From Paraburkholderia guartelaensis (GTDB lineage Bacteria > Pseudomonadota > Gammaproteobacteria > Burkholderiales > Burkholderiaceae), in contig NZ_SMOD01000011.1 in assembly GCF_004353905.1 (NCBI RefSeq), positions 62,001-126,000 on the forward strand: DNA of 64,000 nt. Reading direction: 5' to 3'. A program made the position numbers and the translations under genes. This document shows positions 59,468-64,000 of the stretch, piece after piece. Every line of letters starts with the position of its first letter. The stretch's first letter is position 1. A model generated the notes under the pieces. The model saw only the letters and a list, made by a program, of their open reading frames with translations. It did not search any database and was not told the origin of the DNA.

Positions 59468-59797
59468 GTGAACGGCTACGCCCCCCATACCGACGCCCGC
59501 CTCATCCTGCTCGCTCCTGAGGACAACTGCCTGATCGCGGCGGCGCGTCTGGCGGCGGGCGAGACGGTGGAGATAGAAGGCGAGCGCGTGACGCTCGCGA
59601 AGACGATCGAACTTGGCCACAAAGTGGCGCGCCGCGCGCTCGCGAAAGACGAGAAGGTGCTGCGCTATGGCGCGCGCATCGGCCACGCGAATGCGCCGGT
59701 GGCGCGTGGTGAGCATCTGCACACGCACAACCTGGAAAGCGATTACTTGCCGACCTATACGCACGACGCGGGGCACGAGTTCGTGCCGCACAAGTAA
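59468..59797 (+). CDS. UxaA-family hydrolase, N-terminal SAF-domain part
   Basis: A 109-residue protein equal to the N-terminal SAF domain of altronate/galactarate dehydratases (UxaA, GarD). Visible blocks are DNCLIAAARLAAGETVEIEG, IELGHKVARRALAKDEKVLRYGARIGHANAPVARGEHLHTHNLES; HTHN is a conserved family element. The start is the GTG at 59468. In UxaA the two domains are fused; here they are two genes with 42 bp between, as in many Burkholderia-type two-part dehydratases. It is expected to form one enzyme with the next gene product. Confidence 0.9.
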   Translation: MNGYAPHTDARLILLAPEDNCLIAAARLAAGETVEIEGERVTLAKTIELGHKVARRALAKDEKVLRYGARIGHANAPVARGEHLHTHNLESDYLPTYTHDAGHEFVPHK

Positions 59798-59839
59798 CGC
59801 ACCGATGATGCGGCACGCGCCGCGAGCAGGATTCAAGTG

Positions 59840-61153
59840 ATGAGCGATAGCAACGTTACGACTTCAGAAGCCGCAGCGCCCATGCTCGAAGGCTGGCTGC
59901 GCAGCGATGGCCGCAAGGGCATTCGCAACGTGGTTGCGGTGGCGTACCTCGTGGAATGCGCACACCACGTGGCCCAGGAAATCGTCGCGCAGTTCCGCGA
60001 GCCCTTCGGCGCCTTCGACGATCCGCACGCGCTGCATCAGCCAAAAGCGCCGCCGGTGCATCTGATCGGTTTTCCGGGCTGTTTCCCGAACAGCTACGCC
60101 GAGAAGATGATGAAGCAACTCACCACGCATCCGAACGTGGGCGCGGTGCTGTTCGTTTCGCTCGGCTGCGAGAGCATGAACAAGCACTATCTCGTGGAGC
60201 AGGTGCGCGCGAGCGGCCGTCCAGTAGAAGTCCTGACGATTCAGGAAAAGGGCGGCACGCGCAGCACGATCCAGTACGGTCTCGACTGGGTGCGCGACGC
60301 GCGTGCGCAACTTGCCGCGCAACAGAAGGTACCGATGCGCCTCGATGAACTCGTGGTCGGCACGATTTGCGGCGGCTCGGACGGCACGAGCGGCATCACC
60401 GCCAACCCGGCTGTGGGCCGCGCCTTCGATCAACTGATCGCAGCCGGTTCAGCGTGCATTTTCGAGGAAACCGGCGAGCTGGTGGGCTGCGAATTCCACA
60501 TGAAGAGCCGGGCGGCCCGGCCCGAACTGGGCGAGGAGATCGTTGCGTGCGTGACCAAGGCGGCGCGCTATTACTCGATTCTCGGCCACGGTTCGTTCGC
60601 CGTCGGCAACGCGGACGGCGGCCTCACCACACAGGAAGAGAAGTCGCTCGGCGCGTATGCGAAAAGCGGTGCCTCGCCGATCGTCGGCATCGTGAAGCCG
60701 GGGGACGTGCCGCCCACGGGCGGCCTCTATCTGCTCGACGTGGTGCCCGATGGCGAACCGCGCTTCGGCTTTCCGAATATCAGCGACAATGCGGAAATCG
60801 CGGAGCTGATCGCCTGTGGCGCGCACGTGATCCTGTTCACGACGGGGCGCGGGTCGGTGGTGGGCTCGGCGCTTGCGCCCGTCATCAAGGTGTGCGCGAA
60901 CCCGCAGACCTACCGCAACCTCGCCGGCGATATGGACGTGGACGCGGGCCGCATTCTGGAAGGGCGCGCAACGCTCGACGAAGTGGGGCGCGAGGTGTTC
61001 GACCGCACGCTGGCGGTAGCGGGCGGCGAGCGTTCGAAGTCGGAAATGCTCGGGCACCAGGAATTTATCCTCACGTACAAGACGTTTGAGCCAGTCGGCC
61101 CCGCATGCCTGCCCGCCAGTGCGCGCGTGCCGATTGTCGAAGCCGCGAACTGA
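59840..61153 (+). CDS. UxaA-family hydrolase, catalytic part (probable L-fuconate-type dehydratase)
   Basis: A 437-residue protein equal to the C-terminal catalytic part of UxaA/GarD dehydratases. Blocks visible: GWLRSDGRKGIRNVVAVAYLVECA, HLIGFPGCFPNSYAEKMM, VLFVSLGCESMNKHYLVEQ, TICGGSDGTSGITANPAVGRAFD, TGRGSVVGSALAPVIKVCANP. Cysteines C78 (PGCFPN) and C99 (LGCESM) may help bind the metal, by analogy to the family. GTG-ATG precedes; I use the ATG at 59840. Its position with the lactonase, dehydrogenase and SDR genes suggests it dehydrates L-fuconate or L-galactonate; altronate is less likely because no uxaB/C is near. Confidence 0.88.
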   Translation: MSDSNVTTSEAAAPMLEGWLRSDGRKGIRNVVAVAYLVECAHHVAQEIVAQFREPFGAFDDPHALHQPKAPPVHLIGFPGCFPNSYAEKMMKQLTTHPNVGAVLFVSLGCESMNKHYLVEQVRASGRPVEVLTIQEKGGTRSTIQYGLDWVRDARAQLAAQQKVPMRLDELVVGTICGGSDGTSGITANPAVGRAFDQLIAAGSACIFEETGELVGCEFHMKSRAARPELGEEIVACVTKAARYYSILGHGSFAVGNADGGLTTQEEKSLGAYAKSGASPIVGIVKPGDVPPTGGLYLLDVVPDGEPRFGFPNISDNAEIAELIACGAHVILFTTGRGSVVGSALAPVIKVCANPQTYRNLAGDMDVDAGRILEGRATLDEVGREVFDRTLAVAGGERSKSEMLGHQEFILTYKTFEPVGPACLPASARVPIVEAAN

Positions 61154-61210
61154 ATCGCGCAGTCGGATGATTTCGTTGTGGGAACAACCATCTCCAGGAG
61201 GTGACGAGCC

Positions 61211-62248
61211 ATGGCGCAAGAACAGCATCCCAGGGTGGCGCACAGGCGCCGTATCGGACGTACTGCGCTCGAAGTGAGCGCATTGGGTCTGGGCACCGCG
61301 CCGCTCGGGGGCCTGTATCGCGACTTGTCCGAAGAAGAGGCGCAAGCCACCGTCGACGCCGCGTGGGAAGCCGGCATCCGCTTTTTCGATACCGCGCCGC
61401 ACTACGGCCACACCAAGGCCGAGCACCGGCTGGGCGCGGCGTTGCGGCGCTATCCGCGCAACGAGTACGTGATTTCGACGAAAGTGGGTCGCCATTTCGT
61501 GCCGCGCACGCACCCGTACGACGGCAGCGAGGGCTGGCAAAACCCGCTGCCATTCGAAGCGATCTTCGACTACACGCGCGACGGCATCCTGCGTTCGTTC
61601 GAGGACAGCCAGCAGCGGCTTGGCCTCGTCGATATCGATATCCTGCTCGTGCACGATATCGGCCGCTACACGCACGGCGAGCGTAACGAGCACTACTGGC
61701 GGCAACTGAGCGACAGCGGTTTCAAGGCGCTCGACGAATTGCGCAAGGCGGGCGTAATCAAGGCGATCGGCTTCGGCGTCAACGAGCGCGAGGTGATACG
61801 CGAGGCGATGGAGGAATTCGACATCGACTGCGCGCTGCTGGCGGGCCGCTATACGCTGCTCGAACAGGCGCCGCTCGACGACCTGCTGCCCGAGTGCGAG
61901 AAGAAGGGGGTGAGCATTCTGCTGGGCGGCGCGTTCAATTCGGGCATTCTCGCGCACGGGTTGCTTGGCGAACTCAAGTTCAACTACGCCGATGCGCCCC
62001 AGGAAGTGGTCGAACGCGTGGCGCGCCTCGATACGATCTGCCGGACCTACGACGCGCCGCTCGCTGCGGCGGCACTGCAGTTTCCCTATGCGCACCCGGC
62101 CGTGGCGACGGTGCTCAACGGCGCACGCAGCCCGCAGGAGGTGCGCGAGAACGTCGCCTCGTTCGAGACGAATTTGCCCCGCGGGTTGTGGCTCGCGCTG
62201 CGCGACAAGGGTCTCATCGATCCGCGTGCGCCGCTTCCGCAGGCTTGA
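61211..62248 (+). CDS. Aldo/keto reductase, probable L-fucose/L-galactose 1-dehydrogenase
   Basis: A 345-residue aldo/keto reductase. The catalytic tetrad is visible as D60 and Y65 (FFDTAPHYGH), K91 (STKVGR) and a histidine in the LLVHDIGRYTHG region. IGRTALEVSALGLGTAPLGGLY is the typical start of D-threo-aldose/L-fucose dehydrogenases. Closest described homologues in B. multivorans oxidise L-fucose or L-galactose to the lactone with NAD(P)+. AGGAGGTGACGAGCC precedes the ATG at 61211, a very strong site. It is the first oxidation step of the proposed pathway. Lactone hydrolase gene follows 3 bp later. Confidence 0.88.
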   Translation: MAQEQHPRVAHRRRIGRTALEVSALGLGTAPLGGLYRDLSEEEAQATVDAAWEAGIRFFDTAPHYGHTKAEHRLGAALRRYPRNEYVISTKVGRHFVPRTHPYDGSEGWQNPLPFEAIFDYTRDGILRSFEDSQQRLGLVDIDILLVHDIGRYTHGERNEHYWRQLSDSGFKALDELRKAGVIKAIGFGVNEREVIREAMEEFDIDCALLAGRYTLLEQAPLDDLLPECEKKGVSILLGGAFNSGILAHGLLGELKFNYADAPQEVVERVARLDTICRTYDAPLAAAALQFPYAHPAVATVLNGARSPQEVRENVASFETNLPRGLWLALRDKGLIDPRAPLPQA

Positions 62249-62251
62249 GCG

Positions 62252-63136
62252 ATGACTACGATCTCTACGATCGAACGAATCGACGCCCATCAGCATTATT
62301 GGGACCCCGCGCGCGGCGATTACGGCTGGCTCACGCCTTCGATGACCGTGCTTTATCGTGCGTTCGGACCCGCCGATCTCGCGCCGCTGCGCGCGTCGTG
62401 CGGCGTGGCGCGCACAGTGGTCGTGCAGGCCGCGCCGACTGTCGAAGAAACGCGCTGGCTGCTCGATCTTGCGCGCAACGAGCCCTCGATTGCGGGCGTG
62501 GTGGGCTGGGTGCCGCTGGACGACCCCCACGTCGCCACGCTGATCGCCGAACTCGCGCGCGAGCCGAAGCTGCGCGGCGTGCGCCCCATGCTGCAGGACC
62601 TGCCCGACGACGACTGGATCGCAAAAGCCGATACCGCGCGCGGCGTGCAAGCGCTCATCGCGCACGATCTCGCTTTCGACGCGCTCGTGTTCACACGTCA
62701 TGCGAATGCGCTGGCGACTTTCCTCGCGCGGCATCCGACGCTGCGCGTGGTGATCGATCATGGCGCGAAGCCGCCAATCGCGGCGGGCGGCGAGAGCGGT
62801 TTTACCGCGTGGGCGCAGGCCATCACGCGCTTCGCGCAGTTTGCGCACGTGCACTGCAAGCTGTCGGGGCTCGCGACCGAAGCCGCGCCTGGCTGGGACG
62901 ACGCCACGCTGGCGCCGTGGGTCGCGCATATGCTCGCGTCGTTCGGACCGCGACGTCTCATGTGGGGTAGCGACTGGCCGGTGCTGAACCTCAATGGCGA
63001 CTACGCACGCTGGCATGCGAGCGCGCAACAGCTCACCAGGACACTGTCCGCAGACGAACGCGCCGCCGTATTCGGCGGCAACGCTGCAGCTTTTTATCGG
63101 CTTGAAACCGGGCTCGGGGGCCATCCAGCCGGTTAG
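62252..63136 (+). CDS. Amidohydrolase-superfamily lactonase (cog3618, probable L-fucono-1,5-lactonase)
   Basis: A 294-residue amidohydrolase of cog3618. The metal-binding HxH is H13/H15 in RIDAHQHYWDP. Later metal or acid residues lie in VVIDHGAKPPI, HCKLSGLATEA and WGSDWPVLNL (catalytic Asp). L-fucono-1,5-lactonases of B. multivorans belong to this family and have the same neighbours. It hydrolyses the lactone made by the aldo/keto reductase to the aldonic acid. The ATG at 62252 lies 3 bp after the previous stop, so the pair is translationally coupled. Confidence 0.9.
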   Translation: MTTISTIERIDAHQHYWDPARGDYGWLTPSMTVLYRAFGPADLAPLRASCGVARTVVVQAAPTVEETRWLLDLARNEPSIAGVVGWVPLDDPHVATLIAELAREPKLRGVRPMLQDLPDDDWIAKADTARGVQALIAHDLAFDALVFTRHANALATFLARHPTLRVVIDHGAKPPIAAGGESGFTAWAQAITRFAQFAHVHCKLSGLATEAAPGWDDATLAPWVAHMLASFGPRRLMWGSDWPVLNLNGDYARWHASAQQLTRTLSADERAAVFGGNAAAFYRLETGLGGHPAG

Positions 63137-63293
63137 AAAACGTCCGCCGAACGCCACGAAGCGCGCCTGCGTCGCCATAATGGCCGTTTGCGTCATCCCA
63201 ACTTCTTCCCGCGATTTCATCGCTCGATCGCGGCATGAGACGCCTGCTGCAATACGGGGTATCGCCGTGCCGCGCTTCCAACCGGAGTGGCAG

Positions 63294-64000
63294 ATGGTAC
63301 AAAGACTGGCCGGCAAGACGGCCTTGATCACCGCGGCGGGCCAGGGCATTGGCTACGCGGCCGCCGAACTGTTCGCGCGCGAAGGCGCACGCGTGATCGC
63401 TACTGACCTGCGCATCGATGCACTCGCGGCGCTGCCGGTCGAGGCGCGCAAGCTCGACGTGCTCGACGGCGCGGCCATCACCTCGCTCGCGCAGGAACTG
63501 GGCGCGATCGACGTGCTGTTCAACTGCGCGGGCTTCGTGCACGCGGGCTCGATCCTGGAAGCGAGCGAAGAAGACTGGGACTTCGCGTTCGATCTGAACG
63601 CGAAGGCGATGTACCGGACCATCCGCGCCTTCCTGCCGGCCATGCTGACGAAGGGCGGCGGGTCGATCATCAACATGTCGTCGGCGGCGTCGAGCGTGAA
63701 GGGCGTACCCAACCGCTTCGTGTACGGCGCCTCGAAGGCCGCTGTGATAGGGTTGACGAAGGCTGTTGCCGCGGATTTCGTGACGCGCGGCGTCCGCTGC
63801 AACGCGATCTGCCCGGGCACGGTGTCGTCGCCGTCGCTGGAGGAGCGCATCGCCGCGCAGGCGGCGGCACAGGGCACGAGCGTGGACGCGGCGCGCGCTG
63901 CGTTCGTCGCACGCCAGCCGATGGGGCGCGTGGGCAAGCCCGAGGAAATCGCGGCGCTCGCGCTCTACCTCGCCTCCGATGAATCAGGATTCACGACGGG
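63294..64000 (+). CDS. SDR-family dehydrogenase, probable 2-keto-3-deoxy-L-fuconate dehydrogenase (partial)
   Basis: The gene starts at 63294 after CCGGAGTGGCAG and runs off the right edge; 235 residues are visible of an expected 245-255. Cofactor loop ITAAGQGIGYAAAELF (residues 11-26), NAG-type VLFNCAGF, catalytic Ser in NMSSAAS and YxxxK in YGASKAA near residue 148. CNAICPGTVSSPSLEERI after the catalytic site and the DLRID specificity loop match 2-keto-3-deoxy-L-fuconate dehydrogenases and their mammalian relative BDH2. It would act after the dehydratase. It lies 157 bp after the lactonase, without a terminator. Confidence 0.87.
   Translation, partial: MVQRLAGKTALITAAGQGIGYAAAELFAREGARVIATDLRIDALAALPVEARKLDVLDGAAITSLAQELGAIDVLFNCAGFVHAGSILEASEEDWDFAFDLNAKAMYRTIRAFLPAMLTKGGGSIINMSSAASSVKGVPNRFVYGASKAAVIGLTKAVAADFVTRGVRCNAICPGTVSSPSLEERIAAQAAAQGTSVDAARAAFVARQPMGRVGKPEEIAALALYLASDESGFTT

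Noticed and set aside
60449..63349. 966-residue minus-strand open frame over the fucose-type genes
   Set aside because: It spans several genes with full catalytic motifs on the plus strand. Its translation is compositionally biased and has no domain.
1..64000. CRISPR arrays, insertion sequences or prophage
   Set aside because: No regularly spaced repeats, transposase, integrase or phage structural genes were seen in any frame.

Overview
The window looks like a chromosomal segment of a Burkholderia-lineage betaproteobacterium, most likely Paraburkholderia, Caballeronia or Burkholderia. It is uniformly GC-rich and densely coding. Its gene families are typical of that group: short H-NS proteins, a DUF3300/DUF2950 pair, an AhpD-like protein beside an AraC regulator, dctA, and many LysR/IclR-controlled catabolic islands. 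I see no insertion sequence, prophage, CRISPR array or rRNA. One tRNA gene, tRNA-Val(GAC), is present. These assignments come from reading the sequence and from memory of the families; no database search was run.

Layout. 1-3.2 kb: AraC regulator (cut by the left edge), AhpD-like protein, thiolase and MarR regulator. 3.4-8.1 kb: a membrane-anchored TAXI-type binding protein and an envelope group (DUF3300, DUF2950, SYLF/YSC84 lipoprotein). 8.2-13.8 kb: YeeE/YedE sulfur-compound transporter, chemoreceptor, D-amino-acid dehydrogenase-like flavoprotein and TauD-like dioxygenase. 14.0 kb: tRNA-Val.

14.2-28.3 kb is the metabolic centre, a contiguous phenylpropanoid-degradation supercluster. The hcaEFCBD genes (minus strand) encode 3-phenylpropionate/cinnamate dioxygenase and the diol dehydrogenase, with hcaR divergent. 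mhpR and mhpABDFETC (plus strand) take the resulting 2,3-dihydroxyphenylpropionate, or 3-(3-hydroxyphenyl)propionate, through meta-cleavage to succinate, pyruvate and acetyl-CoA. A perfect 17-bp palindrome upstream of mhpA sits where the E. coli MhpR operator would be, and a LysR-type dyad lies in front of hcaE.

28.7-36.5 kb: an ACS-type MFS transporter, then an organic-acid module (lysR, dctA, a DUF1932 dehydrogenase, and a YdiJ-like D-2-hydroxyglutarate dehydrogenase). 36.5-39.4 kb: a small Trp/Arg/Glu-rich secreted protein, a single-domain response regulator and a hybrid histidine kinase. 39.8-44.8 kb: a complete branched-chain amino-acid type ABC transporter (binding protein, two permeases, two ATPases); its LivF has Arg instead of the Walker A Lys. 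44.9-50.6 kb: DUF2235 hydrolase, Tat-exported aspartoacylase-like metalloprotein, GntP permease, BON-domain protein and small lipoprotein. 50.6-58.2 kb: LuxR-type regulator, H-NS-like protein, release factor 3 (prfC) and a Pat-like GNAT fusion. 58.4-64.0 kb: an IclR-controlled non-phosphorylating L-fucose/L-galactose-type sugar pathway (two UxaA-family dehydratase parts, aldo/keto reductase, cog3618 lactonase, SDR dehydrogenase cut by the right edge).

No entirely new system is proven. The observations most worth a second look are the orphan TAXI protein with a cytoplasmic tail, the hairpin-bracketed mhpT, the predicted MhpR, HcaR and fucose-operon control sites, the dctA/ydiJ module, the LivF Walker A variant and the split UxaA dehydratase.
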